In this document: positions 8,341 to 17,693 of the stretch, piece after piece
Layout of the letters: every line of letters begins with the position of its first letter
Numbering within the stretch: the first letter of the stretch is position 1
Position numbers and translations under genes: made by a program
The notes under the pieces: model-generated
Databases searched by the model: none
What the model was told of the DNA's origin: nothing
The model's input: only the letters and a program-made list of their open reading frames with translations
Assembly (NCBI RefSeq): GCF_001613005.1
Contig: NZ_BDBN01000098.1
Location: 1-33,114 of the forward strand
Direction of reading: 5' to 3'
Length of the DNA stretch: 33,114 nucleotides
Source of the DNA: Nocardia nova NBRC 15556
GTDB lineage: Bacteria > Actinomycetota > Actinomycetes > Mycobacteriales > Mycobacteriaceae

Positions 8341-8910
8341 CTATCGTTTTGCGTCACTCTGCAGTGGCGCGATCCGGTACAGGTCCTCCGATTCGTGCCC
8401 GTCCGGAAAATCTTCTGGCTCGAACAACGTCTCCCGCGTCATTTCCGCGTCACGGCGCCGGGCCAGTGACGCGAACATTGCCAGCGAGGCTTCGTTGTCC
8501 GGCGAAACGGTTGTCTCCAACTTCGAAACACCTTGGTCGGCAACGTCTTCGACGAGCCGATCCAGCATTGCTACGCCCACTCCGCGGCCGCGGAAGGCGT
8601 GATCGACGGCTACCTGCCAGATGAACAGTGTGTCCGGCGATTCCGGGCGCAGATATCCGGTGACGAATCCTGCTATCTCCGAGTCGATTTCGGCCACGAC
8701 GGTGGTCGAGGCGAAGTCACGACTCCAGAGCAGATACGCGTAACTCGAATTGGCGTCGAGCACTTGGGAATCCACTGCGATTCGCCACATCCGCGCTCCG
8801 TCGTCCACCCGCGGCCGACGAATCAGCGTCTGGGTCGAAACGTTCCGACGGCCGTTCCGCTCGTCGGTTGCCGGAGAACTGAATGACATACTCCGCGTTC
8901 GGGTCTGCAT
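8341..8910 (-). CDS. ectA: L-2,4-diaminobutyrate N-gamma-acetyltransferase EctA
   Basis: EctA is a GNAT-family enzyme that acetylates diaminobutyrate with acetyl-CoA, the second step of ectoine synthesis. The GNAT core is visible: IRRPRVDDGARMWRIA, SSYAYLLWSRDFASTTVVAE, and the acetyl-CoA loop VDHAFRGRGVGVAMLD. SKLETTVSPDNEASLAMF is an EctA-like segment. The start is uncertain. GTG 8913, ATG 8910 and ATG 8889 are all in frame, and none has a well-spaced ribosome binding site; the GAGGTGAT just at 8910 is itself a perfect anti-SD match. About 180-190 residues result in any case. The kinase gene on the same strand ends only about 50 bp upstream. Confidence 0.94.
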   Translation of the reverse strand: MQTRTRSMSFSSPATDERNGRRNVSTQTLIRRPRVDDGARMWRIAVDSQVLDANSSYAYLLWSRDFASTTVVAEIDSEIAGFVTGYLRPESPDTLFIWQVAVDHAFRGRGVGVAMLDRLVEDVADQGVSKLETTVSPDNEASLAMFASLARRRDAEMTRETLFEPEDFPDGHESEDLYRIAPLQSDAKR

Positions 8911-8959
8911 CACCTCTTCAGAATTGCCCGCGAACGTTGAGGTCTATCGTGCGACTACT

Positions 8960-9997
8960 TTACGGTTGTGTTACAGAAGTATGATCGGTGAATTTCGTCA
9001 CGGTGGGCAACCACACCATGAATCGCGCCCCGCCGCCGGGACGGTCGTCACATTTCACGCGGCCGCCGTGGGCGGCCACCGTTTCGGCCACCAAAGCCAA
9101 TCCGATGCCGGTGCCCGACCGTTTCCCGCGGCGGACGGTCACGAATCTTTCGAAGATGCGTTGCCGATCCTGCGGGGCGACTCCCGGACCGGCGTCGTCG
9201 ACCGTGATCACCATTTCGTCGCCGGCGCGCGCGACGCCCACCGCGATCACTCCGCCACCGTGCCGCTGCGCATTCTCGAGCAAATTCACCAGGGCACGCT
9301 CGAGTTCGAGCTTTCGCCCGGTCACGATTCCGTCGTCGGCGACGGTCAGCAGTTCCGGTGAATAATGCATTTCCGCGAGGGTGTGGGTGAGCAGTTCGCG
9401 CACCGACAGCGGTTCGGCGTCGGCGCCGTGCATCCGCGCCTCGGCCCGGGCCAGCGCCAGCAGATCGTCGAGCAGTCTGCGCAGATGGTCGAGTTCGGCG
9501 CGGACCAGCTCCAGCGCCCGCCGCGACCGTTCCGGCAGTTGATCCTCGTAGCGCGACATCACTCCGACGCTGGTGGTGAGCGTGGTCAGCGGGGTGCGGA
9601 GCTCGTGGCTCACGTCACCGACCAGCCGGCGCTCGCGATCGATGCGGTTCTGCAGCGAGTCGACCATGGTGTTGAACGCGTCCACGGTCGGGGCGAGATC
9701 GGGATCGTCGGTATCGGGCAACCGGGTGCCGAGCTCACCGGAGGCGATCTTGGCCGCGGTGCCGGTGACCTGGCGTAACGGTTCCAGCAAACGGTGCGAC
9801 AGCCAGATTCCGAAGATCGCGCCGATCACGGTGCCGCCGAGCGCGCAGGCCAGTGCGGTGCCCCATCCGCCGCCGTCGATCCTCGCGATCAACACCGCCA
9901 GCAAGGCCGAGACCAGGCCCGTGACGGTGAAAGCGACGATCACGCGACCGCGCAGAATCTGGCGGCGGGGCAGGCGCGGAAATCTAGCGCTGCACAT
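8960..9997 (-). CDS. Sensor histidine kinase with almost no extracytoplasmic loop
   Basis: The 345-residue kinase has two membrane segments, at about residues 18-39 and 47-66, joined by only about 7 residues (IDGGGWG), then a HAMP linker (about 67-119), HisKA with the phospho-acceptor H131 in VGDVSHELRTPLTTL, and HATPase motifs NLLENAQRHGG, DDAGPGV and GTGIGLALV. It should phosphorylate the adjacent response regulator. The near absence of a sensory loop points to sensing within the membrane or through HAMP or a partner protein. Its ATG overlaps the regulator gene by 14 nt. It ends about 50 bp before ectA on the same strand, so the two-component genes may be co-transcribed with ectABCD. The stimulus is unknown; osmotic or envelope stress is an inference from neighbours. 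Confidence 0.93.
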   Translation of the reverse strand: MCSARFPRLPRRQILRGRVIVAFTVTGLVSALLAVLIARIDGGGWGTALACALGGTVIGAIFGIWLSHRLLEPLRQVTGTAAKIASGELGTRLPDTDDPDLAPTVDAFNTMVDSLQNRIDRERRLVGDVSHELRTPLTTLTTSVGVMSRYEDQLPERSRRALELVRAELDHLRRLLDDLLALARAEARMHGADAEPLSVRELLTHTLAEMHYSPELLTVADDGIVTGRKLELERALVNLLENAQRHGGGVIAVGVARAGDEMVITVDDAGPGVAPQDRQRIFERFVTVRRGKRSGTGIGLALVAETVAAHGGRVKCDDRPGGGARFMVWLPTVTKFTDHTSVTQP

Positions 9998-10694
9998 CGA
10001 GGCGGTAGCCGAGCCCGCGCACGGTTACCACGATCGCCGGCTCCGACGGGTCGCGCTCGATCTTGGTCCGCAGCCGCCGGACGTGCACGTCCACGATCCG
10101 CTCGTCACCGAAGAACCCACGGTCCCAGACCCTTTCGAGCAGGACGCTGCGCGACAGCACCCGCCCGGGAGTCTCGGCCAGTTCGCACAGCAGCCGGAAT
10201 TCGGTGAGGGTGAGGTGCAACTCCTCGTCGCCGCGGTGCACAGTGCCGCCGTCGGCCGAAAGCACCAGCGGCGCTTCGGGATAGGCGTCGAGCACGACCT
10301 CCTGCGGGGCCGGCGGCTCCACGGTTTGCTGGGCGCGGCGGCGCAGCGCCCGCATCCGCGCGGTGATCTCCTTGATCTCGAACGGCTTGGTGACGAAGTC
10401 GTCGGCGCCGGCCTCCAAGGCGGCCACCACGTCGTGAGTGTCGTCACGCGCGCTGACCACGATGATCGGCACGTCGTGATCGCGACGAATCTCACGAATA
10501 CAGGTGAATCCGTCCATCTCCCCCAGCATCAGATCCACGATCATCACATCCGGTGCGCCGTTGTCACGCAGATGTTCGAGCGCATCCTCGGCCTCCTCGG
10601 CCTCGGCGACGTCGTAGCCCTCGTCCTCCATGGCCAGCCGCAGCGCACTGCGGACCCGGTCGTCGTCCTCTACGATCATCAAATTTGCACTCAT
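9984..10694 (-). CDS. OmpR/PhoB-family response regulator
   Basis: The 236-residue protein has a receiver domain (acidic pocket EDDD at residues 9-12, phospho-acceptor D54 in MIVDLMLGEMDG, conserved lysine in DDFVTKPFEI) and a C-terminal winged helix ending GLGYRLDVQR. It resembles AfsQ1-type actinobacterial regulators, but not closely enough to name it. ATG 10694 is preferred to the in-frame GTG at 10700 because GAGGTG lies 8-9 nt before the ATG and too close to the GTG. It precedes its kinase with a 14-nt overlap. The ect genes immediately downstream are obvious candidate targets, but no direct-repeat operator was evident in the short gap before ectA. Confidence 0.94.
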   Translation of the reverse strand: MSANLMIVEDDDRVRSALRLAMEDEGYDVAEAEEAEDALEHLRDNGAPDVMIVDLMLGEMDGFTCIREIRRDHDVPIIVVSARDDTHDVVAALEAGADDFVTKPFEIKEITARMRALRRRAQQTVEPPAPQEVVLDAYPEAPLVLSADGGTVHRGDEELHLTLTEFRLLCELAETPGRVLSRSVLLERVWDRGFFGDERIVDVHVRRLRTKIERDPSEPAIVVTVRGLGYRLDVQR

Positions 10695-10928
10695 CGTCAC
10701 ACCTCGTCCAGCTGCGCGTCATCGGAGCGTGGTTCCCCGACCCGTCCGTTCCTCAGCAGTGCGAGCGGCCGCGCAGCCTGTGGTCTCGCACCGTTCTCTC
10801 ATAACCACACATCCCTAACAGACATCGGTGGCGGACCACACGACGCCGGGCACGCCGGTCGATCGGTCACTGAGCGCCCACTGGGCACACAACAGTAACT
10901 GGAGTACCCGGCGCGACGATGCGTAAAC

Positions 10929-11031
10929 ACGGGGCAACACCACCGAGGTGCAAGCACCTGAAAAAGCCCCGTAAACTACGTACCGAGACAGTAAGGCGAT
11001 TGGTGCGCTGCGGGGGCTTGCCCAGGCGCAC
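10929..11031 (+). promoter_or_regulatory. Structured 5' leader of the L,D-transpeptidase gene (candidate cis-regulatory RNA)
   Basis: The 356 bp between the divergent regulator and transpeptidase genes contains no convincing gene. Within it two nested hairpins can be drawn. In the first, 10929-10935 pairs with 10966-10972 (7 bp) and encloses a 6-bp hairpin at 10946-10951/10954-10959. In the second, 11003-11008 pairs with 11026-11031 (6 bp) and encloses a short GGGC/GCCC stem. A GGCTAACG segment and the AGGAGA ribosome binding site follow just before the ATG. The layout suggests an RNA element controlling translation. Known riboswitch cores (c-di-AMP/ydaO, cobalamin, TPP, glycine) could not be matched convincingly by eye. 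Confidence 0.35.
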
Positions 11032-11050
11032 GGCTAACGCAGGAGACACC

Positions 11051-12283
11051 ATGTCCACTCGCCGCTGCCGATTCAGTGTTGCGCTCGGGGTTATCGCCCT
11101 GGTGACAACGCTGATGGCCGCGTGCTCGTCATCCCCGGATCCCGCGTCGAATCCGACGCGGGGCACCCCGGGGCCCGCCGCGCCGGCCATTGCGATGGTC
11201 CCGGCCACGGGGAGTGCCGACGTCGATCCGCTCGGCACCATCGAGGTGAGCGCAACCGACGGCATCCTCACGGATGTGACGTTGACCAACGAAGAAGGCA
11301 AACAGGTCGACGGCACGCTCAATCCGGAGCGGACCGCGTGGAAACCGAAGGTTCCGCTCGGTTACGGGCACAACTACACCATGACCGCCAAGGGCATCAC
11401 CGTCACCGGACCCAGCGGTCCGATGACGTCGTCGTTCACCACGCTCACTCCCAGCAACCAGGTCAAGGCGTATCTGACCACCACCGGCGGACAGCCGCTG
11501 GCCGAGGGCGGAACCTACGGTGTGGGCACGGTCATCGTCGCCCACTTCGACGAGGCGGTCGGTGACCGCGCGGCGGCCGAGAAGCGGCTCTCGGTCACGA
11601 CCGAACCGCAGGTCCAGGGTTCGTGGTACTGGCTCGACGACAAGAACGCGCACTGGCGCCCGCAGCAGTACTGGCAGCCCGGCACCAAGGTCACCGTCGC
11701 GGCGAACATCTTCGGCGCGCAGCTGGGTCCCGGCCTGTTCGGCCAGGAGGACTCCAAGACCAGCTTCACCATCGGCGACTCGCACGTCTCCATCGCCGAC
11801 GACAACACCCACGAAGTGCAGGTGTTCGAGAACGGCAAACTGATCCGCACCATGCCCACCTCGATGGGACGCGGCGGCAGCGAGCAGGTCGGCGGCAAGA
11901 CGATCTACTTCAACACCCCCGCGGGCATCTACACCGTGATGGGCAAGGGCAATCCGGTGATCATGGATTCCTCCAGCTACGGCCTGCCGGTGAACTCGCG
12001 CCTGGGTTACAAGGAGGCGATCGGCTGGGCCACCCAGATCAGTGGCGACGGGATCTACCTGCACCAGCTCGACTCCACGGTCTGGGCGCAGGGCAATACC
12101 GACACCTCGCACGGCTGTCTGAACCTGAACCTGGACAACGCTCGCTGGTTCTACAACTTCGCGGTTCCGGGTGATGTGGTCGAGGTTCGCAACACCAGCG
12201 GCCCGCCGCTGCCGTCGTGGAACAACGGCGACTGGATCGTGCCGTGGGATCAGTGGGTGGCCGGCAGCGCGCTGCACTCCTGA
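11051..12283 (+). CDS. L,D-transpeptidase lipoprotein (Ldt, LdtMt2-like)
   Basis: The enzyme makes 3-3 cross-links between meso-diaminopimelate residues of peptidoglycan and is insensitive to most penicillins. The 410-residue product starts at ATG 11051 after AGGAGA; an in-frame extension to 10919 looks non-coding. A lipoprotein signal ends in LMAAC, so Cys is lipidated and the enzyme sits on the outer membrane face. Two immunoglobulin-like domains follow (about residues 45-250), then the YkuD catalytic domain with the motif HGCLNLNLDNARWFY carrying the nucleophilic cysteine and IYLHQLDSTVWAQG upstream of it. Length and domain order match the mycobacterial LdtMt2 class. It converges on kdpC after 51 bp. 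Confidence 0.95.
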   Translation: MSTRRCRFSVALGVIALVTTLMAACSSSPDPASNPTRGTPGPAAPAIAMVPATGSADVDPLGTIEVSATDGILTDVTLTNEEGKQVDGTLNPERTAWKPKVPLGYGHNYTMTAKGITVTGPSGPMTSSFTTLTPSNQVKAYLTTTGGQPLAEGGTYGVGTVIVAHFDEAVGDRAAAEKRLSVTTEPQVQGSWYWLDDKNAHWRPQQYWQPGTKVTVAANIFGAQLGPGLFGQEDSKTSFTIGDSHVSIADDNTHEVQVFENGKLIRTMPTSMGRGGSEQVGGKTIYFNTPAGIYTVMGKGNPVIMDSSSYGLPVNSRLGYKEAIGWATQISGDGIYLHQLDSTVWAQGNTDTSHGCLNLNLDNARWFYNFAVPGDVVEVRNTSGPPLPSWNNGDWIVPWDQWVAGSALHS

Positions 12284-12334
12284 TCGCCACCGGCACCGAT
12301 CGCCACGGCACGTCGTGTTCGCGGGCGCCGAGCC

Positions 12335-13258
12335 TCAGCGCCGCACCGGGTAGCGCTGGTCCAGCGCGAGATTCAGGCCGAGGACGTCGACCCTGGGCTC
12401 TCCCAGGACGCCCAGGTCCCGACCGTCGGTATGTGCCGCCACCACAGCGGCGACCTGTTCGGCCGTGACACCCCGGGCGGCCGCCACCCGCGCGCTCTGG
12501 ATCTGCGCGTAGCGCGGTGAGATGTGCGGATCCAGTCCGGACCCCGACGCGGTGACCGCGTCGGAGGGCACCGGGGTATCGGCCGGCGCGTCACCGCGGA
12601 CGGGGACGATCAGCCCGGCCGAATAGTCCGTTCCGGGCTGGGCACAGTCCACCCGGACCCCGCGGTAGGCGTCCTGGAACGGCGTCGCCGGGCACGCCTC
12701 GTTCACGCTGACGACCTTCGTGGGGGCGGTGACCTGCCCGTGGATGTCGCGGGGGCCGAAGACCGCCAGCACCGCACCGACCCCGCCGGGTGTGCAGAAC
12801 GGTCGCGCCCCGGAGACGCCCTCGCGCTCGCCGACCTGTTTGCTGCGCGTGCAGACCGTGGTCAGCAAACCGGTCTTCGTCTGCGACGGGTCGGCGGCCA
12901 GAGTGTCGACGACGTCCTCGGGACCTTTGTTGCCGAAGCCGGTGTTGGTGGGGTCGTAGCCGTCGGGGCGGCTGCCGTCGGCCGGGGCGGAATTCGAGGG
13001 GCGGGTCTGGAAGTACTGCGGCAGCGCCGTGCCGTTGCCGTCGGTGAACGCCTGACCGATGAGGCTGCTGCCCACCAGCTTCCCGTCACGGTGGACGAGC
13101 GAACCCTCGGCCCGGTTGTGCAGGCCCGGCAGCTGCGCGACCGCGAAAACGGCCAGCGGATAGGCGATTCCGGTGATCACCGTCAGCACGAGCAGTGCCC
13201 GCACGGCGGCCAGATGCTGACGGAACCAGGTGGTGTATCGCATCGAGAACGAAGGCAT
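12335..13258 (-). CDS. kdpC: Potassium-transporting ATPase subunit KdpC with a large insert
   Basis: KdpC is the single-pass subunit of the KdpFABC high-affinity K+ pump that stabilises the complex. The N-terminal membrane helix (about residues 19-41), GSSLIGQAF, YFQTRPSNS, the late motif VTASGSGLDPHIS and the end VDVLGLNLALDQRYP are all classical. The protein is 307 residues, whereas E. coli and mycobacterial KdpC are about 190. The extra 110 or so residues lie between roughly 115 and 225, on the extracytoplasmic side, and contain four cysteines (C136, C155, C189, C205) that could form two disulphides. Its ATG begins 1 bp after the kdpB stop; an internal ATG at 13243 is possible. Confidence 0.94.
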   Translation of the reverse strand: MPSFSMRYTTWFRQHLAAVRALLVLTVITGIAYPLAVFAVAQLPGLHNRAEGSLVHRDGKLVGSSLIGQAFTDGNGTALPQYFQTRPSNSAPADGSRPDGYDPTNTGFGNKGPEDVVDTLAADPSQTKTGLLTTVCTRSKQVGEREGVSGARPFCTPGGVGAVLAVFGPRDIHGQVTAPTKVVSVNEACPATPFQDAYRGVRVDCAQPGTDYSAGLIVPVRGDAPADTPVPSDAVTASGSGLDPHISPRYAQIQSARVAAARGVTAEQVAAVVAAHTDGRDLGVLGEPRVDVLGLNLALDQRYPVRR

Positions 13259-13259
13259 A

Positions 13260-15413
<2,154 letters not shown>

Positions 15414-15414
15414 G

Positions 15415-17085
15415 TCAGTGGATTCCTTCGGCGAGCGGCCCGAGCGCCAGCATGGGCAGGAAGGTCAGGGCGACCAGGATCAGCGTCACGCCGGCCACCA
15501 TGCCGACGAACTGCGGCCGGTGCGTCGGCAACGTGCCGATCGATTCGGGCGTATGGCCCTGGGCGGCCAGCGATCCGGCCAGCGCGAGCACCAGGATGAT
15601 GGGAACGAACCGGCCGAACACCATCGCCAGGCCGAGGGCGGTATTCCACCAGACGGTGTTGCCGCTGAGCCCGGCGAAGGCCGAGCCGTTGTTGTTGGCG
15701 GCCGAGGTGAAGGCGTAGAGCACCTCCGACAGGCCGTGTGGACCGGAGTTCGCCATGGCCGCGCGCTCGCCCGGCAACGCCATCGCGATCGCGGTACCCA
15801 CCAGCGCGATCAGCGGAGTGATCAGGAAATACGATGCGGCGAACTTGATTTCGCGCGGGGTGATCTTCTTGCCGAGATATTCCGGTGTGCGCCCGACCAT
15901 CAGCCCGGCGACGAATACGGTGATCACCGCCAGGATCAGCATCCCGTACAGACCCGATCCGACACCGCCGGGCGCGACCTCGCCCAGCTGCATGTTCACC
16001 ATGGTCATCATGCCGCCGAGGCTGGTGTAGGAATCGTGGGCGGAGTCGACGGCACCGGTGGAAGTCAGCGTCGTGGACGCGGCGAAGGTCGCGGAATCGG
16101 CTACGCCGAACCGTGTTTCGACGCCCTCGAGCGCCGAGCCGACCGCGGTCGGCACGGTGCCGTGATGGCGCAACTGCAGGAGGTTGGTCAGCGTCACGCT
16201 GATCAGCGCGAGCATGCCCATCACCGACGCGATCGCAAAACCCTGCTTGGTGCTGCCCACCATGCGGCCGAAGGTCCGCGGCAGCGAGAAGGCGATCAGC
16301 AGGATCAGGAAGATCTCGACCCAGTTGGTCCAGGCCGTCGGGTTTTCGAACGGGTGCGCGGAGTTGACGTTGAAGAAGCCGCCACCGTTGGTGCCCAGCT
16401 CCTTGATGCTTTCCTGCGAGGCGACCGGCCCGCCCGGAATCGTCTGCGTCGCACCGGTGATCGTCTGCGCGACCTGATCGTGCAGGTGGAAGTTCTGGAT
16501 CGCGCCACCGGCGACGAGCACGATCGCGAATACGAACGCGATGGGCAGCAGGATCCGGAGGGTGCCGCGCACGAGGTCGACCCAGAAGTTGCCGAGGTCG
16601 CCGGTGTGGCGGCGAGCGAACCCGCGCACCAGCGCGACCGCGACCGCCATCCCGACCGCGGCCGAGACGAAGTTCTGCACGGCCAGGCCCGCCATCTGGA
16701 CCAGATGTCCCTGCGTCGACTCACCGGCGTAGTTCTGCCAGTTGGTGTTGGTGACGAAGCTGATCGCGGTATTCCACGCCAGCGCCGCGGTCATCTCGGT
16801 CCCGGGCTCGTGCAGATGCAACGGCAGGTGGCCCTGAATCAGCTGCAGGAAGAACAGCGCCAGAACGCTCACCGCGGAGAAGGCCAGCACGCTGCGGGCG
16901 TAGACGCCCCAGGTCTGCTCCACTCCGGGCTGGACCCCGATGGCGCGATAGAGGAGGCGTTCGGCACGCGACTGTTTCGTGCCCGAATACACCCGGTACA
17001 TGTAGTCGCCGAGCGGGAGGTGGACCGCCGCGAGCGCGATGATCAGGGTCGCCACGAAGACGACCCCGGCAGTGGTTGTGCTCAC
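15415..17085 (-). CDS. kdpA: Potassium-transporting ATPase potassium-binding subunit KdpA
   Basis: KdpA is the channel-like subunit, related to SKT transporters, that holds the K+ selectivity filter. The 556-residue membrane protein starts at GTG 17085 directly after the kdpF stop, with no spacer. It has about ten hydrophobic segments, the filter segment TNGGGFFNVNSAHPFENPT and the later pore loop region around NNNGSAFAGLSGNTVWWN. It is followed by kdpB after 1 bp. Confidence 0.98.
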   Translation of the reverse strand: MSTTTAGVVFVATLIIALAAVHLPLGDYMYRVYSGTKQSRAERLLYRAIGVQPGVEQTWGVYARSVLAFSAVSVLALFFLQLIQGHLPLHLHEPGTEMTAALAWNTAISFVTNTNWQNYAGESTQGHLVQMAGLAVQNFVSAAVGMAVAVALVRGFARRHTGDLGNFWVDLVRGTLRILLPIAFVFAIVLVAGGAIQNFHLHDQVAQTITGATQTIPGGPVASQESIKELGTNGGGFFNVNSAHPFENPTAWTNWVEIFLILLIAFSLPRTFGRMVGSTKQGFAIASVMGMLALISVTLTNLLQLRHHGTVPTAVGSALEGVETRFGVADSATFAASTTLTSTGAVDSAHDSYTSLGGMMTMVNMQLGEVAPGGVGSGLYGMLILAVITVFVAGLMVGRTPEYLGKKITPREIKFAASYFLITPLIALVGTAIAMALPGERAAMANSGPHGLSEVLYAFTSAANNNGSAFAGLSGNTVWWNTALGLAMVFGRFVPIILVLALAGSLAAQGHTPESIGTLPTHRPQFVGMVAGVTLILVALTFLPMLALGPLAEGIH

Positions 17086-17172
17086 CTAGAACCTTTCCGG
17101 GAACAGCAGCGCCGCGATCATGTAGACGGCGACGCCGAGCGCCAGGATCAGACCGACGATGTTCTCGATCAC
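17086..17172 (-). CDS. kdpF: KdpF, tiny stabilising subunit of the Kdp ATPase
   Basis: The 28-residue hydrophobic peptide consists of one membrane helix (GLILALGVAVYMIAALLF) and ends with the KdpF-typical tail LFPERF. It stabilises the KdpABC complex in the membrane. The start is a GTG at 17172 that overlaps the stop of a still smaller upstream ORF as GTGA. Its stop codon abuts the GTG of kdpA, so translation of all three is likely coupled. Confidence 0.93.
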   Translation of the reverse strand: MIENIVGLILALGVAVYMIAALLFPERF

Positions 17173-17252
17173 AGCCGTTCCACCCCCCGTTGGAGCAGGC
17201 CGAGCAGGGCGAAGATCGCCACGGTCACGACGGTGAACACCGCGACAGACAT
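17169..17252 (-). CDS. 27-residue membrane micro-ORF heading the kdpFABC operon
   Basis: An ATG at 17252 preceded by GAGAGG about 9 nt upstream opens a 27-codon frame. The product is hydrophobic for about 20 residues (VAVFTVVTVAIFALLGLL) and ends in the amphipathic tail QRGVERL. Its TGA overlaps the kdpF GTG in a GTGA junction, so kdpF probably depends on its translation. It is not KdpF itself, which is the next ORF and has the LFPERF tail. It could be a second small Kdp subunit or a regulatory leader peptide. I judge it real from the ribosome binding site, coupling and single-helix composition; the function is unknown. Confidence 0.7.
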   Translation of the reverse strand: MSVAVFTVVTVAIFALLGLLQRGVERL

Positions 17253-17546
17253 AAGTGCAAACCTCTCTGTTGACGGCATCCGGAGCGGATGCGCCGCCAG
17301 AGAGTCAAGCGTCTCGAACGGTCCGTTCTCGACGGCCTTGACGGCTTCTTAGCGGCGCGGACGACGGCTTTGACGAGGTGCTTACGTCCCTCCAGCGTCC
17401 GCGAACGCGCCGTCAAAGTCAGCACCGGCCTCGTCAAGAAAGCGTCAAGATCGGCGAACGATCGCCCGCGCAGGTGCACAGTGTGTTGTCCGGTTCGCCC
17501 AGTCGACCGGCACATCGGCAATCATCGGGGTCGTGAGGAGAAGACA
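17253..17546. promoter_or_regulatory. Divergent kdp control region with repeated GTCAAG/CTTGAC motifs
   Basis: This 294-bp gap between the two divergent kdp operons contains six copies of GTCAAR or its complement: starting at 17304 (GTCAAG), 17337 (CTTGAC), 17368 (CTTTGAC), 17412 (GTCAAAG), 17433 and 17444 (GTCAAG). The last two are exactly 11 bp apart, the usual spacing of OmpR-family half sites. A 14-bp direct repeat CGACGGCYTTGACG occurs at 17330-17343 and 17362-17375, 32 bp apart. KdpE, encoded downstream, is the obvious candidate binder. No clear -10 box at the right distance was found for the TTGACG copies, so they are more likely operators than -35 elements. Confidence 0.55.
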
Positions 17547-17693
17547 GTGCCGGATTTCGCGGTCGCGGCGATGGTGATCATCGTCTTCGTCAGCTGCGCG
17601 CTGGGTCTGCGCGTTGCCGGCGGGCGAACCACCCGGGTCGACCGGGTTTCGCGCCGTCCACGTCGTCCGAATCGCGCGATGATGGACCTGTGA
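17547..17693 (+). CDS. 48-residue single-helix membrane ORF overlapping kdpD
   Basis: A GTG at 17547, with GAGGAGA 6 nt upstream, opens a 48-codon frame. Residues 4-24 form one membrane helix (FAVAAMVIIVFVSCALGL); the rest is strongly basic (RTTRVDRVSRRPRRPNR), which predicts a cytoplasmic C-terminus. Its TGA overlaps the kdpD GTG as GTGA, so kdpD translation is probably coupled to it. An in-frame extension back to 17289 has no family-like sequence and crosses the regulatory repeats, so it was not used. It might act with KdpD or simply serve as a translational lead-in. Confidence 0.6.
   Translation: MPDFAVAAMVIIVFVSCALGLRVAGGRTTRVDRVSRRPRRPNRAMMDL

Noticed and set aside
10919..11050. N-terminal extension of the L,D-transpeptidase to 10919
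   Set aside because: The lipoprotein signal starts at 11051 after a good ribosome binding site; the extension is basic, unrelated sequence overlapping the predicted hairpins.
10929..11050. A definite c-di-AMP (ydaO) riboswitch
   Set aside because: Only a short GCTAAC-like segment and the cell-wall context fit; the conserved core could not be matched, so it is reported only as a structured leader.
17338..17375. TTGACG copies as sigma-70 -35 boxes
   Set aside because: No convincing -10 hexamer is found 16-19 bp downstream of either copy; direct-repeat spacing fits operators better.
17289..17546. Extension of the 48-residue micro-ORF to a 134-residue protein
   Set aside because: The extra part crosses the repeated regulatory motifs and shows no protein-like pattern, while a good ribosome binding site lies just before GTG 17547.
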